Shown piece by piece: positions 6,186 to 6,536 of a DNA stretch of 6,536 bases. The notes under the pieces were generated by a model. That model had not been told where the DNA came from and searched no databases. It saw nothing but the letters and a program-made list of their open reading frames with translations. The DNA is from G020354085 sp964629975 (GTDB taxonomy: Bacteria; Pseudomonadota; Gammaproteobacteria; Acidiferrobacterales; Sulfurifustaceae): contig CAZVUN010000151.1 in the NCBI GenBank assembly GCA_964629975.1, forward strand, positions 1 through 6,536, written 5' to 3'. The number at the start of each line of letters is the position of its first letter. Position 1 is the stretch's first letter. A program made the position numbers and the translations under genes.

Positions 6186-6535
6186 TGATCGCTTTTGTAT
6201 CCGACGATGCGCACGTACGACGGCAGCATGCCACGCATCCCGGCAGAGGCAAACTCGCTGTGCTGCACGAGGTAGGCGTTGAGGACACGCTCCTCGTCGG
6301 GCGCGAGCGCCTCCCAGCTAGTGCCGGTCGGCCGCCGCACCGCCACGGTGCTAACCGAAGGCGCCGGGGCGACCACCGCGCTGCTGGCGGCGGGGGGGTT
6401 GCTGGCCACGGGCGTGGACGGCGGACCACTTGGCCGGTTCAGCGTCTGCAGGCCAAGCAGCGCCACGGCTGCCACGCTCGCCGCAATCGCCAGGCCGCCG
6501 GCGGCCCTGGCCAGTTGGCGCGGGGCAATGCCGCG
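6182..6535 (-). CDS. rseA: Anti-sigma-E factor RseA/MucA, C-terminal part
   Basis: Inner-membrane anti-sigma factor that holds sigma-E/AlgU inactive and is destroyed by staged proteolysis under envelope stress. The gene enters from the window edge, and 117 codons are visible in an open frame. The cytoplasmic sigma-binding domain is not in the window. The visible part begins RGIAPRQLARAAGG, then one membrane segment (about visible residues 11-30, LAIAASVAAVALLGLQ). A low-complexity Pro/Ser/Ala/Val linker (about 33-68) follows, and then the conserved C-terminal tail LNAYLVQHSEFAS and GMLPSYVRIVGY, as expected of the RseB-binding region. A GTG at 6475 lies inside the membrane segment and is not the true start. 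The coding strand has a run of seven cytosines at 6398-6392 (Asn-Pro-Pro codons). The stop overlaps the rseB start (ATGA). The sigma factor gene is expected just upstream, outside the window. Confidence 0.93.
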   Translation of the reverse strand, partial: RGIAPRQLARAAGGLAIAASVAAVALLGLQTLNRPSGPPSTPVASNPPAASSAVVAPAPSVSTVAVRRPTGTSWEALAPDEERVLNAYLVQHSEFASAGMRGMLPSYVRIVGYKSDQ

Positions 6536-6536
6536 G

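Noticed and set aside
6182..6475. A 97-codon open frame with a GTG start treated as a complete small gene.
   Set aside because: The frame continues upstream to the window edge, and the GTG falls inside the membrane segment; it is the 3' part of rseA.

Overview
This window is a conserved block of proteobacterial housekeeping and envelope-stress genes, all read from the minus strand. The DNA is GC-rich and coding density is very high. From high to low coordinates the order is rseA/mucA (3' part only), rseB/mucB, mucD (HtrA/DegP-type protease), lepA, lepB, a DUF4845-type small membrane protein, and rnc (cut off near its 3' end). From memory, this is the order downstream of algU in Pseudomonas (mucA-mucB-mucC-mucD-lepA-lepB-hypothetical-rnc-era-recO), except that mucC is missing. 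Gene content, GC richness and order suggest a gammaproteobacterium of the Pseudomonas/Xanthomonas/Nevskia/Ectothiorhodospira type. A betaproteobacterium is also possible. No genus can be named from the sequence alone.

Region 1 (about 3793-6536) is the envelope-stress module. The RseA fragment holds the membrane segment and the periplasmic tail; its cytoplasmic sigma-binding domain lies outside the window. rseA and rseB share the 4-base overlap ATGA, and rseB and mucD share GTGA, so the three are very likely one translationally coupled transcript. RseB would guard the periplasmic tail of RseA against proteolysis, and MucD would remove misfolded periplasmic proteins and so quiet the signal.

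Region 2 (3643-3792) is the only real intergenic gap. It holds a clear intrinsic terminator for the mucD transcript. Around the terminator is a longer imperfect stem, and one arm of that stem could instead pair with the purine-rich stretch just ahead of lepA. This is the most unusual non-coding structure seen here.

Region 3 (1-3642) is the translation and secretion module. lepA (elongation factor 4) and lepB (signal peptidase I) are 2 bases apart. The DUF4845 gene follows 18 bases later with a strong Shine-Dalgarno sequence. rnc (RNase III) begins with GTG inside the last 14 bases of the DUF4845 gene. The reading frame of rnc is open to the window edge.

No mobile element, CRISPR array, tRNA, rRNA or exotic system was seen. 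Points worth a second look are the mucD-lepA leader, a seven-cytosine tract in rseA, the absence of mucC, the prepilin-like N-terminus of the DUF4845 protein, and the unusual catalytic-histidine context in MucD.
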